Source: Zygnema cylindricum (Eukaryota > Streptophyta > Zygnematophyceae > Zygnematales > Zygnemataceae). From it: 64,000 nt of DNA. The DNA lies in NCBI GenBank assembly GCA_037447655.1, contig JBBHKE010000159.1, positions 462,041 to 526,040 of the forward strand. The letters run 5' to 3'. Made by a program: the position numbers and the translations under genes. Within the stretch, counting starts at the first letter, position 1, and each line of letters starts with the position of its first letter. The notes beneath the pieces were generated by a model. That model made no database searches. It was not told the origin of the DNA and saw nothing but the letters and a program-made list of their open reading frames with translations. This document shows positions 53,158 through 64,000 of the stretch, in pieces.

Positions 53158-55121
53158 AAAAAAATTAATACATAAAACAAATATAGAAAAATATATATAT
53201 CTACAGAAAATACAGGCTGGTTGCGAAGGTCCGTTGATTTCCTGATGAACTAAATGATGATGAATGAGTTTTTACATCTTAACCAGAATTTCTAGGAAGG
53301 AAATGGATGCATGGCATAATTTACCTGCCCAATTTTGTGTAAATTTGCAAATGTGGTACATTTATGGAGCTTCCCTACCTCGGTAGCGCAAGTTGTTGTT
53401 GACTAGCTGTGGGATGTACTTGACTAACAAACTTGCAACATGAGAATAATACGGAAAATAAGAAAAACGAAAAAACCTTCCATACCTTACGGTTCCTTAC
53501 TACAAAAAACAAACAATTCCTTTTTGCAGTATGCAACAGAACGACAATCTCATCCAACAACGACTGTGACATTCACATAAGTCTGTAATCCCTGCCTACA
53601 ATTCAAAAACTTTGATGTAATAATATCTTCAATTCGCTTGTCTCATGTGATTAAAAGGCAATAAATTCTCAACATGACCCAGAAAAACACAACATACTCT
53701 CACAACTAAGCTCCAACCATGACTCCATGACTCAAAATTATCATTCAGGCATTGCAAGCGCAAATGCTGGACCACAAATAATATTTATTTTTAGCTTATA
53801 ATTCTAAGCTCACGAATAACTCTAGAGATTAATAATCAAAGACTCAACATAAACTTCCTCGTTTTCCCCTCTGCATAATACGGGAGGCAATCCAAAGAAG
53901 AGCTCTAGGAAGAGCGTCGGTTTCTCCTTTAATCGTTGCCAATTTTTGGCGTGAAAAATACACGTGTAGAATAGATAATATATGTCATTAAAGTGCGGAT
54001 ATTCGTACAAAAAACACACAAAAAACAGTAAGAAAAAGTCAAAATATCTGGCACCTGAGGGGTACTTCCATGAACCATCGTCGATCGGTGCATTCCCCAA
54101 TCTAACCGTTCACCTTTATCGCACTAAATGTGCACTAAAAGCATTCTGTGCGCACTAACATGCCTCCTGAATTGATGTAATTGACATTAATTAAACCGTA
54201 CCTAAAATATTGTTATATTTTACTATTTTAGGTCCAAGGGTGTTAATCTAGGGCCGCCGATATAGTGTTATCAACACATAGCGATTCACGGTGTCACTGT
54301 TATCCGAAGCCTTTATTAGCTATTACACCATGTATAGCACTGTATGTAAATTTTTGCAATGTCAAAATAACTAAAACTAAGCCGATTCATAGTGTATCGA
54401 TATTAGTGTTTATGATTTTTTCTCAACTTAAAATATTTGTTTTCTATGCTTACTAAAGTACATTTTATCGCCAAAAACGCGATGGTAAGATCATCAAAGT
54501 ATATTTATCCGACAAGTGCAATTGAAATGTAATATTATTGCCTTCCGATTTCGGTGTTTCCAATCGAGTATCAAACACTTGCACATGGAGAAAAGACGTA
54601 AGTGGCTAAAAAAACATTTACACGGGATATCGTATAAAATGGAACCATATGATGATGGTATGGTATGATATGGTTAAGGCCTCTTGTCTATCAAGCATTG
54701 CAAATAATCGTACAGACAAGTTTACTCGCAATAATATTTGATCAATATTCTGTCGATCGTATGACACTTTTACTGGCAGTAACATTTTGATCAATATTCC
54801 ATCAGGTCATGCCAGTAAGGTACCTATATTCCAAAAAAGTAATGATTTCTATGCTTGTAAAAGTAGTCGGCCAATGACATGGCTATAACATTCGCCGGGA
54901 CCAGTTATGTGAATGTCGAAAATTTTGGACCATTTAAATTTTGAATCAAAACGGTAAATTGGCAAAATAAAATGATAGGTATCTATTCCGCGAATGCTTT
55001 TGTTTTCGATAATGATTTTGCGTTACGTAAATCGTACAGTCACGAGGAAAACTCTGTAAAACGAGTCGAACTGTTTTTTAAGACAATCACGTTCCTGATT
55101 TGTCCCCGTTCCTGATTTTTT
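52549..55121 (-). other. Region with possible remnants of a minus-strand host gene
   Basis: No complete gene. Candidate exon pieces on the minus strand: MGNAPIDDGSWKYPS from an ATG at 54100, ending at CTCAG/GTGCC. LVKYIPQLVNNNLRYR near 53430-53385 is followed by GTAGGG. A stretch from 52944 follows a TTTGTTTGCAG acceptor, with one frame giving EWMEGNWSQMGPFGERG and another GWRAIGHKWVPLERGEF. A long A run lies at 53125-53156. None was recognised as a known family. 54120-55121 shows nothing. Confidence 0.25.
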
Positions 55122-55129
55122 ATTTTGTG

Positions 55130-55435
55130 CTTAGTTCAAAAGTAGGTGAAAGTAGGCCCATACAATATGCCTATTGTATGCAAAACATACAATATGACCT
55201 TAACACCCATATTGTATTCGGACCTATTCAGACCAATTAAAACATTCGGACCAAAAATTGAACCAATTAAAACATTCAGACCAAAAAAAAATATTTACAT
55301 CGTCAAATTCGGACGATCGGACGGTCTGTGATCAAAGTAGTGATCTAAAAAGATCACATGAAAAGCCCATAACACAACTTACGATAAAGGCGCCGACCAA
55401 AGGCCTACCATAAAAACGCCTACTTTTGAACTATG
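55130..55435. mobile_element. G1, hAT-like MITE
   Basis: 306 bases. Ends CTTAGTTCAAAAGTAGG and CCTACTTTTGAACTATG are inverted repeats. Perfect 8-base target duplication ATTTTGTG at 55122-55129 and 55436-55443. An 8-base duplication points to the hAT superfamily. No coding frame. Confidence 0.85.
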
Positions 55436-55443
55436 ATTTTGTG

Positions 55444-56725
55444 TCGTTGAAGGAAAGGTTAGCCCATAACCCCATATAAATATAGTGTACGATTATTAAT
55501 TCTATTATAAATATTATTATTATTAAAATCGATCATTAATGATAAACTCCGTGAGCCAATTAAAGTGGCAGTTCAATCTGTGACGGTTGCTTGCCCCACG
55601 AACTTGCGTCACGGTACACAGTTCCAGTTACGTTACCTATAATTCCCCTATAACTGAAGGACTGAGTCGAATGGTTTTCCAGTTTTTCAGCTTTAAAGTA
55701 CGACTTTATAAAAACCAGAAACTGTGAAATTCATAGAATATGTTTTATTGAGGGAATTGATCTTGATAGTGACTTGCGTGGTTCACACTTGAAAAAGGGG
55801 AAAAAGGTATGGTATGAAAACAGTAATTTTTTTTGTCCGCCGTGAACTGGCACGTGACGCTAGCCTACGTCAACTAGCGTGTCGTGATACGAGCCACTTG
55901 CCCGTACAAAAAGGAAACGCTTTGCGGACATGATATGTACGAATCCTTCCATACGAAAATGTACTGCCACGCAAGCAATTGTACAAACCGTAAATAACCG
56001 CGAAGGAACTTTGGACATGACTTTTTTTTCTTTTTCAATCCGTTTTTTTTTTTTTTTTTTACATTACGTGTTATCTTATGTGATTAGTACCCTAGTTTGT
56101 TCATAAGTTTGCGACGGAATGAATTCTTGTACGGTTCACGTCCGTGCGCTTTGTTTTCGAAATTCTTCAAAAACGAAAAAGTGCATTCCGAACATGATGT
56201 CCGATGGTGGACGGCAGTTGCCGTTTGCCTTACGCAGTTGTCGAGTTTTGACGCATAGAACTGCAACTTTTGTCCGCCGCTACGCTCCAAAACGGTCGAA
56301 ACCAACCGCCCCAACCGTCACCGCCGCGTTTTTTGTCATTATATTAAATTTGGCGTACGGATCCCAAAATTTATGACATCGTTTTCCATTTTTTGGGAAT
56401 TGATCATGATAGGGACTGTTTTGGTTGCGCACAGTCACTTACGTCATTTTGTCAAAAATTGTACGTTTGAAGTACATATTGGTACAAATAAAGTCCCGTT
56501 GAGTACAAATTTGACTGTCAATAGGTTGGAAAACTTTGACTTACAAAATATTGTTTCAACCGCTTAAAATTTTGTCGCGCTTGCGGACGTCGACCGTCAT
56601 AATAAAATTAGCAATTCACACGGTCGGCGAACGTTTACGGTAACAAAACTGCGGCAACAACATGTAAATAAAAGTGTTGCAGACAGTCACTTTTTGTCTT
56701 TATGTGAGCTCCACGGTGAGAGCAC
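55444..56725. other. Non-coding stretch without recognisable gene
   Basis: Many CGTAC/GTAC words, T run at 56043-56060, short frames only. Confidence 0.45.
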
Positions 56726-56728
56726 TTA

Positions 56729-57474
56729 GGGTGCGTCTCTGTGTGCCAAAGTAAGGGATTTTTTCTAACTTTTTCCTGTAAAACTTAGAGCCGTACCGCG
56801 TAAGTTTCAACCGTACAAAAAAATAGAAGAAAAAAAAAGTACATTATGCGTCATCATCGAATGTAATATGTACTAAATGTTGTCGTCTTGTGTTCTTCCA
56901 CCCACGGCCACGCCAAAAAACGTCATCTTCAAACTTTTCTTTAAAATACATGGCCGATGTGTTTTAAAACAAGGTATTTTTGAGAAACAAATAGGAACAC
57001 GTATTCGCACGTGTAAATTTTTTTACACAAATTTCAAACGAATTCAAGCGACGGCGAAAGGTACAATGTTCATTATGTTTTGTCCGTTTGCGTCCATCAA
57101 AGTACACAATTTTTTGTGTTTTGTCGCGTTTTGCTTGGTACGGACTTTACCATTCCAGGGGTTTGAAAACTCCGATGCCATTTGACGAAATCGTGAGAAA
57201 TCTGTGAGGGCGCCCCAGCAAGTCGCACACGCTGCCTCTCTCACGCAGCCTCGCATACTCGCGACGTTCAAAGCAATTTTTTACAATTTGGTGAGTCATC
57301 ACAGATTGTACAATGTCAACAGCCGTCACGAGCATTGTTGACGTATTCAATCGTCACGCCCTTAAGTGACAACTTCGTTTGGTACACATAAGAACACCCG
57401 AAATCCGGGTCCGCCGATTCTGCGCTAAAAAACAAAGTAAATTCTCTAAGTTTGAACTATATAGAGACGCACCG
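56729..57474 (-). mobile_element. M4, Tourist-like element
   Basis: 746 bases, reverse orientation to M2. Ends GGGTGCGTCTCTGTGT and ATATAGAGACGCACCG are imperfect inverted repeats. TTA lies on both sides (56726-56728, 57475-57477). The body matches M3 in reverse (CCACGGCCACGCCAAAAAACG). The plus-strand frame 56877-57185 (102 codons) resembles the frame in M3. Confidence 0.75.
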
Positions 57475-57519
57475 TTAGCCGCAAAATTGAAATTTAATCG
57501 TCTAAGCGTTACATTAAAC

Positions 57520-57825
57520 TTAGACGCAAATTGAACAAAACCTCTTTAAACTAAAATGAACTACTGTAAGTTTTGTACGGAAATATTAAAACGCACGAAA
57601 CGAAATTTTGTTGTCAATGTAAGAATGTTGATTCGTAGATAGTGTGGCTCAATCTCTTCGCGAGTGACGACGCGCATTTTTTTCATTTAATTTCAATTGA
57701 TATTTTTACGCCGGTTCGTTTTATTATAGTGTACAAAGTGTATTTCGTTTCGTGCGTTTTAATATTTCCGTACAAGATTTATAGTATTTTAGTTTAAAGA
57801 GGTTTTGTTTCACTTTGCGTCTAAG
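57520..57825. mobile_element. Foldback MITE with long inverted repeats
   Basis: About 306 bases. Left arm TTAGACGCAAATTGAACAAA and the following 70 bases recur inverted at 57741-57825 (ending CACTTTGCGTCTAA), about 80-85 bases each with some differences. M5 starts directly at its right end. Confidence 0.75.
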
Positions 57826-58130
57826 GGTGCGTCTTTATGTACTTCAAACTTAGAGAATTTTATTTATTTTTTAGCGCAGATCCGGCGGACCCGGATTTCC
57901 GGTGTCCCTACGTGTACCAAACGAAGTTGTCACTTAAGGGCGTGATGATTGTATACGTCGACAATGCTCGTCTGTCGACAGTGTACAATTTGTGATGACA
58001 CAACGGTTGTCGACAGTGTACAATTTGTGATGGCGCACCAAATTGTAAAAAATTGCCCTTAGGACGTCGCCAGAATGCGAGGCTACGTAAGAGAGGCGGT
58101 TGATTTGAAAAAATCGTAAAAATCGTGAAT
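57826..58130 (+). mobile_element. M5, truncated Tourist-like element
   Basis: Left end GGGTGCGTCTTTATGTACTT after TAA (57823-57825). It then matches M1/M2 (GATCCGGCGGACCCGGATTT, TATACGTCGACAATGC). A short ACAGTGTACAATTTGTGATG unit is duplicated at 57980-58032. The right end is lost. Confidence 0.65.
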
Positions 58131-58224
58131 GACTTACTGTCCGTACAAATTTGTACGTTCGTACATATTTAAAACTTACCGGGCGCAAATAGTGTGACAA
58201 TGTAACGTCTCTTTTCAAAATTTT

Positions 58225-58510
58225 CCGTACATGAACGATAAATTTCCGTACGTTATCCGTGAAATTTGTGTTCAGTTTACAGAACAGAAAGTACTAATAC
58301 GTGCAACTTATATTTTTTCGACAAATTGCGTACATTTCCCGTTAAAAACTGTAGAATTACCGTAAATTATCGTACAAATTGCCGTAAATTGTTCGTTCAG
58401 TTTACCAGATAGAAGTACATCAAGTTTTTTTGCTATTTTTTCAATAGTCACGAATAATACGTAAAAATAGGAAAAAATGAAAAAAATCGCACGATTTGAA
58501 CAACTTTTGA
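58225..58510 (+). mobile_element. H3 fragment
   Basis: Similar to the right half of H1 (60560-60830): TTCAGTTTACCRGAYAGAAG, TAGTCACGAATAATACG, AATCGCACGATTTGAACA. Ends are not defined. Confidence 0.55.
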
Positions 58511-58937
58511 AAAAGTTGTTTTGTGACCCAATGGGCCCCAATCACCACCCTTAAAAAGTTGCGTTTGAACGACATTCCCACTACACGACAAAATTTTGAG
58601 TGAACTGTCGGTCGGCCGTTGAGGTACGGACATTGGCAGTGAATGTGCTATATGATGAAGATGGTGTTAGGTTTTAGCGCATATTCCTAACATAAGAGAG
58701 ATTACTTTGTATAAACACTTTGTATGTGTGATACGCAAAGTGCACAGAGTACTCAAAGTACATAAATTACACTTGAGGGTCGCTTACGTATCTTCTATAA
58801 GTGTTTGACAAGTATACATAGTATATTGCCAGCTGTCGAATGCATAAGGCATTCAACGAGATCTAAAATATAGAGCATCGCGGTCGCCACGTGGATCTCT
58901 ATTGACAAGAAGCTGCCAATAGTACGACTGTTTATAG
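58511..58937. other. Non-coding stretch
   Basis: No gene recognised. It ends in GTTTATAG (58930-58937), the left target duplication of G2. Confidence 0.4.
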
Positions 58938-59317
58938 TATAGTTCAAAAGTAGCGGTTTTTTATGGTAGGCATTTCGTAGGCGCCTTTATCGTAAGTTGT
59001 GTTATGGGCTTTTCATGTGATCTTCTTAGATCGCTACTTTGATCAGCGACAGTCCGATCGTCCAAATCTAAAGATAGTTTAATTATAAGTTGTGTTATGG
59101 GCTTTTCATGTGATGTTGTTGATCGCTACTTTGAGTAGTGACCGTCCGATCGTCCAAATCTGACGGTTTAATTAAAAAATAACTCAAAACTCACAGAAAA
59201 AAAAATTGTCCGAATGTTTTTCAAAATTTATATATGGTGTTTAATTCTCTATCGAACAATGTGCAACTCAAACCCTATTACTATTTTTTTTCATTTTGCG
59301 ACCAATATGTTTTGCAT

Positions 59318-60831
59318 CATAGTTGTTCACGACGTTTAGTGCGAACAATTTAATCGCGACGAATTATACGTAACAAACGCATTGAACCTTTTGAAAAAAA
59401 TGTAAAAAATGTTAATGAATTTTCGTCTATACTATTCCGTACATGTAAACAAAACTATACCGCACATTGTTGAAATAAGTAGTTTTATTGTATTTTCTAG
59501 GTCTAAATTAATTAGCGGAAAACATATAAAGAAAATGTAGGCAGTCTGCCTCCATCTCTTCTCTCTCGCCCCCATACTTGTTGTAGTCACTGAAGGAGAG
59601 AGAGAGCAATGGAGCCATGGCTGCCTCAGCTCCATAGGAAGGACTAAAGAGTGACTTAAGTCACTCTCAACAAAAGGTTGAGTCCGGCAGGACTCCAACC
59701 CCCGACCGGCAGAGCGCGGCGTAGCCGTTAGCTCTAACCAGTCTGTCGTAGAAGTCCGTTAATAGATATAGGGTTTCATTAATAATTAAACTATTGTGTT
59801 ATACAGAAATCATTTAAATGAAACTCTTTACGCCACGCATAGATACAGTTTTACAAAGTAGGAAGTACTGTACTCATTTGAAACAGATATTGCGCATTTT
59901 GTTTAGACAGCGAAACAAATATCGAGCAAGTATTTATTACGGTTGAGATTAAATTACGCATCAAATCTAACGGCGCACATCATCGCCGAAATCCCGGAAT
60001 GGTCACTTTGGCATTTAGTGACGTGGCATGACCTGGCGCCGCGTGGAGAGACGACATTCGGTCGCGGGAATTCCGAGGAACATACGGACGAGTGGAAAAT
60101 GGACACGCGTCCGCTTAATGGCCTTGTCGTACAAAGGCCGTACAGAAAGTACATCGGCAATAGTACTTTCTGGTACTATACAGTGTTGCGATTGGTTCGT
60201 ACAGGCAGTAGATAGGAGCTGTGAGGGAGAACTAGGAAAAACTATGACTTAGGAAAAATTAGGTAGATAGTCCTCTCTCTCTCTGAGAGTTTGTATAAAT
60301 TGGCATCTTTGCCACCCTATAACTTATCGCCTGGTTGGGCGTTTTCAGAGATTTCTTTTTCTACGGACTCAGGGGAGTCTAGGCTGCACAGGGGTGCAGT
60401 CAGATTGTCTGATTGTCTGCTTGGGTAGCAGTGGTTGTCATTGAAAGTGGGTTAGTTAATAACTATCTAGAGGCTTCTTGTATTCTGTAGTCCAATGGAG
60501 GACACAGAATTGCACACATATACCGCAGTTTGTACATTTTTTGTATCTTTTCGTCATAGTCTGTACATTTCTAGTATAATTCCGTACATTTCTATAAAAT
60601 CTATGTTCATTTTACCGGACAGAAAAGTACTACGAAATGCAACGTATCTCGTAGTCAAATTTCGTACAAAACCGTACAGTTATTGTAAAAAACCGTACAG
60701 TTTCCGTAAATTAGCCGTTCAGTTTACCGGACAGAAGGTACATCGCGATTTTTTGGGATTTTTTCAAAAGTCACGAATTATACGTTCCAATCGCAAAAAC
60801 GGAAAAAATCGCGCAATTTGAACATCAAGGG
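59318..60831. mobile_element. H1, hAT-like element interrupted by a solo LTR
   Basis: Starts CATAGTTGTTCACG and ends TTTGAACATCAAGGG. TTTTGCAT flanks both sides (59310-59317, 60832-60839). G1 keeps the uninterrupted target (ATGCAAAAC in its orientation). Without the LTR it is about 460 bases, non-coding and dense in CGTAC words. Terminal repeats are weak, so the superfamily rests mainly on the 8-base duplication. Confidence 0.65.
59468..60514 (+). repeat. Solo LTR of an E-related copia subfamily
   Basis: 1047 bases, TGTTGAAAT to GAATTGCA, with perfect target duplication CACAT (59463-59467, 60515-60519). It shares E LTR landmarks (ATTTTCTAGGTCTAAAT, GCCATGGCTGCCT, GAGGCTTCTTG). The last 20 bases are ATGGAGGACACAGAATTGCA, so the gag ATG is within the LTR by an independent measure. 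Confidence 0.9.
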
Positions 60832-60895
60832 TTTTGCATACAATAGACATATTGTATCGGCCTACTTTCACCTACTTTTGAACTATGGTTTATAG

Positions 60896-61090
60896 CATAG
60901 TTGTTCACGGCGATTAGCGCGAACGTATTGTACGCGACAAATTATACGTAACAAACACATTGAACCTTTTGATCAAATCGCAAAAAATCGTTAATGAATT
61001 TCCTTCCGTACAAAAAAAAACAAAAAACTATTACATATAACGCAGTTTGCAAGATTTTTCCGTTAAATGAGCGGTAAAACAATAAACTCT
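60896..61090 (+). mobile_element. H2 fragment
   Basis: Matches the left part of H1 (CATAGTTGTTCACG, AAATTATACGTAACAAAC, CATTGAACCTTTTGA). It starts directly after the right target duplication of G2. The right end is lost. Confidence 0.6.
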
Positions 61091-61298
61091 TTATATTTTT
61101 ATCACACTCTTTGCTGGTATCGGAACTTCTTCACCAACTCGTAGTCTTGTCGTCCACCTTAGGGTACGCTACGCACTTGACGTACCCGGGTTCGAATGCC
61201 ACGAAGGTAAAATTTTATTAAATTTCATCTGTCCGAGCCTAATAATAAATACAGATGCATAATCGGTTGGCCAGAAGAATCCTACCGTCTGCAACCTT
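61091..61298. other. Short non-coding stretch left of E4
   Basis: Nothing recognised. Confidence 0.4.
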
Positions 61299-62327
61299 TG
61301 CAACTCTAAACCTCCATAGGACCTCAGAGTAAGCAGCTCACACGAAGCCACTAGGATAACCCTGACCCCTTTGTGTTTCAGCAAGAATAACTGCCACCTT
61401 GGCAAACAAAAACTCTGACTACCTACACCTCTGTAAAGGCAAGACTCCACTGAGTCGATAACAAAAAGAATCTTTGGATTTGCTTCCCTGAGCAGTAAGT
61501 TATGAAGGGTCAAAGTTGACCTTTTGTACTGAAGCTCACTGGAGAGAGGGTCCAATCTATCAAATTTTTCTAAGTCCTATCTCTCTCTAAAACTCTATCT
61601 ACTGAAGTACGGCACCCAACATAATAATGTATCGTACATAAAGGTACAGGTACCGTTGTACTTTATGTACGGCCATTGTACGACATGGCCAAAAAGTCGA
61701 CACATGTCATTTTTGGATTCGTTCCTAGAACCCCCGGAGATGTCGTAATCCAATGTGATTGTGCCACGTGGTGATTGATGTGACGTCGACCGCAAACCGC
61801 CAAAAACCTATTGCGCGATCTCGGCATGCTTTGTGGCCGTCTGATTAAGCCGGATTACAATCGAGGCCGTCATAAATACTTGCACAATATTTGTTTCGCT
61901 TTCGAAACAAAATGCGCAGTATCCGTTTCGGATGTGCCGTACGCCGTACACTACAAATTGTATCTTTATCTAAATATCCCGTTGAATGAAGATAGGCGAC
62001 GTGTTAACATTTAAATAACTATCAAACCCTATATCATATATCTTTGGTTTAGACTAGTTGGCTAAGGCTACCGGCTACCGGCTATTTTGGCGGACGGCAA
62101 GTTTCAGGTTCAAATGGCGCGCCGAGTTTATTTTATATAAATCTACTAACCTAATATCTGTCCCCGTCGGGATAGCATAGGCGGCCATGGCTCTATCTCC
62201 CTCTCCAACTTTCAGTGATTGCGACAAGTGTGGGAGCTGGAGAGAGGAGTTAGAGGCAGACTGCCTCTGCTTCTTTTCTGCATTTTACAAAACCTAGAAA
62301 ATACTAAAACAACCTTTAACTTCTACA
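61299..62327 (-). repeat. E4 3' LTR
   Basis: 1029 bases, TGTAGAAGTTAAAGG to TAGAGTTGCA in element orientation. The polypurine tract AAATAAGGGGAG lies at 62328-62339. The LTR-borne ATG is followed by a TAG three codons later in this copy. Confidence 0.85.
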
Positions 62328-62340
62328 CTCCCCTTATTTT

Positions 62341-63903
62341 CTAGTCACTCTTTATTTTAAGACCACACTTCTCCCGGCAGAAAATTAGTTTAGGGGAAGG
62401 AACAGGTTTGGTCATCATATCTGCCACCGTTTCACTATCTGGTTTATACTCCAAACTGATTATCTTGTTTTCTACTTTCTCCCTAACAAAGCTAAGTCTA
62501 ATGTCCATGTGTTTGGCTTTAAAGTGATGTTTAGGATTGGCAGAAATGGCAATGGCATCCTGATTATCACAAAATACTTTTTGGACACCACTCTTAAGAT
62601 GACCAAGCTCACCAAGCAAAGACTTGACCCACATTAATTCTTTTACAGCAGAGCAAGAAGCCATGTACTCTGCCTCCATGGTGGACTGATCAATAACTTT
62701 TTACTGCTTGCTGCTCCAGCAGCGAGCCACATCACCCACATACAATACATATCTAGATGTGCATCTCCTCATAGGAGCATCCCCATAGCTGGCATCACTC
62801 CAAGTGGTGATGTCAGTATTGTTCCCACCCAAATGTAACCATAGATCCCTATTCCCTATGAGATATCTAAGGACTCTCTTAGCTGCCTCCCAATCTTTCT
62901 TAGTGGGAGCATTCAGACTCCTACTTAGTACTCCTATAGCTGCGACTATGTTTGGACGGGTACAATTTATGAAATATATTAGGTTGCCCACTACTTGTGT
63001 ATAAGGGATGGTCTGCATAAATCTTTTCTCTTCCGGGCCTACCTCATCATCTAAGATAATTATTCCCTCTTCCTCACTCCCCTCACTTCCCTTCTTTAAT
63101 TCCATAGGAGTGGTACAACTATTAGCCTTGTCCATTTGGAATTTTTCTAACATGTTTCCAATGGCCTCTTTTTGAGTTAATCTTATTATCTTTCTGTCTC
63201 TGTCTCTCTCTACCTGAATTCCCAAAATATACATTGCTTCTCCCATATCCTTCATCTCAATTTTTTCTTTTAAATCATTTTTCAACCTATTTATTTTATC
63301 CATAGATTTACTTAAACCAAGCAAATCATCAACATAAATTGCAATAAAAATAATTCCTTCCTCATCTTCAAACAAATAAATTGAGTGATGTGAGCTGATC
63401 CGAATATATCTCAAACCTGTAAGAAACTCATCGAGCTTCTTGTTCCATTGCCGGGGCGCCTGTTTCAACCCATACAAATATTTGATCAATCGACATACCT
63501 TCCTTTCCTCCCCTTGCTCCACAAATCTTTCGAGTTGTCGCATAAAAATTTCCTCTTCCAACTCTCCATGTAGGAAGGCCGTCTTGATGTCCATCTGATG
63601 CACTTCCATGCCTTCTGCTGCCGCCATACTGAAAAGTATCCGAACCGAAGGAAACCTGACGACCGGAGCAAAAGTCTCCTCGTAGTCAATTCCCTCTTTC
63701 TGGGTAAATCCCTTCGCCACTAACTGAGCCTTGTAGCGCTCAATGGTGTTATCCGGGTTGAGTTTCAGCTTAAATACCCACTTAAACTTAATTGGCTCAA
63801 TGTCATGAGGATAATCCACCAATTCCCATGTATCGGCCGCCATAATTGAGGCCATCTCCTCATTAATGGCTGTCTTCCACCGGTTTCTTTTAGGACAAGT
63901 CAT
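62341..63903 (-). pseudogene. E4 reverse transcriptase and RNase H (one stop)
   Basis: A 400-codon frame from 63903 gives [77 protein letters not shown] and AIYVDDLLGLSKS with the active site intact (about 63330). It continues into RNase H (TTWSDASYGD, CWSSKQ). A single TAA at about 62700 separates it from DQSTMEAEYMASCSAVKELM and the end ETVADMMTKPVPSPK (62679-62341) in the same frame. RT copies RNA into DNA and RNase H removes the RNA strand. 63904-64000 continues as linker. Confidence 0.9.
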
Positions 63904-64000
63904 TGCCTCATTATAAGTTTGAGGTTCATCGGGGTGAGACAGTTTGGTTACCTTATTGTTAACTTGTCTCTCTTGCAGTCTTTTGCTGCTTCTTCTTCCT

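Larger units (their letters stand above)
58938..60887. mobile_element. G2, hAT-like MITE interrupted by H1
   Basis: Reverse copy of G1 with ends TATAGTTCAAAAGTAG and CTACTTTTGAACTATG and a perfect 8-base duplication GTTTATAG (58930-58937, 60888-60895). H1 is inserted at TTTTGCAT. A unit of about 100 bases with GTTGTGTTATGGGCTTTTCA is tandemly duplicated near 58995-59190. Confidence 0.85.
61299..64000 (-). mobile_element. Copia E4, 3' part, runs out of the window
   Basis: Minus-strand E element: 3' LTR at left, then RNase H, RT and the integrase-RT linker, cut by the window end. Its RT-RNase H is the least damaged of the minus-strand copies. The left flank is ACCTT (61294-61298). The matching duplication would be beyond 64000. 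Confidence 0.9.

Noticed and set aside
54242-54300. Possible N-family MITE right end (AGCGATTCACGGTGTCA)
   Set aside because: Similarity to GCGATTGGCGGTGTA is short and no opposite end is present.
60495-60821. 108-codon frame starting at the solo-LTR ATG
   Set aside because: After the LTR border it reads into H1 and has no Gag motif. It only shows that the LTR ATG is open to the border.
1-64000. tRNA, rRNA or CRISPR features
   Set aside because: No cloverleaf with conserved A and B boxes, no rRNA core sequence and no spaced identical repeats were seen. The tRNA-like match at the LTR borders is a primer-binding site on the complementary strand.

Overview
This window is almost wholly repetitive DNA from a large nuclear genome. 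The host is probably a land plant or a streptophyte alga. The best clue is the primer-binding sites. One element family carries TGGTATCAAAGC-type sites, and the others carry GGTTATGGGCCCACC. As I remember the plant initiator tRNA-Met, these match its 3' end and its anticodon arm respectively, while the insect tRNA differs at the diagnostic positions. No intact host gene, rRNA, tRNA or CRISPR array was found, and the species cannot be named from the sequence.

Layout: 1-5846 is a Ty1/copia element (A, + strand, 5' LTR cut by the window edge), inserted into a minus-strand copia remnant (C1, 5847-6678). 6679-9538 has no gene and carries simple repeats. 9539-31770 is a stack of copia insertions: F-family LTR and gag pieces surround element B (+, 10576-28991), which sits in an F LTR. 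B is split by element E1 (-, 13671-26589), and the 5' LTR of E1 is split by element E2 (-, 19039-25587). 31771-39585 holds minisatellites, a Tourist-like DNA transposon family (M), long simple-sequence tracts and a 10-base assembly gap. 39591-48970 is a rearranged D/E locus: a D LTR carrying a MITE, a flank, an E LTR-gag-protease half fused to a D integrase-RT half, a second D LTR and a second copy of the flank. 49270-52548 is a deleted minus-strand C element. 52549-61298 has DNA-transposon remnants (hAT-like G and H, Tourist-like M, a foldback element) and a solo LTR. 61299-64000 is the 3' half of another E element.

The most interesting signal is an organisation shared by families A, B, E and F, and by what can be seen of D. 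The gag start codon lies inside the LTR, 20 to 152 bases before its end. In all five the LTR ends two bases into a codon, so in A, B, E and F gag reads straight through the primer-binding site as a conserved Q-V-(M/T/I)-G-P motif. That site is not complementary to a tRNA 3' end but to the anticodon arm of initiator tRNA-Met, the half-tRNA priming described for Drosophila copia and yeast Ty5. A gag start inside the LTR is known from yeast Ty1. Solo-LTR and two-LTR copies with target-site duplications fix the LTR ends independently. Almost all copies are dead through stops, frameshifts, catalytic-residue changes or deletions. The E3 gag-protease reading frame (42723-43997) is the only long intact 5' frame.
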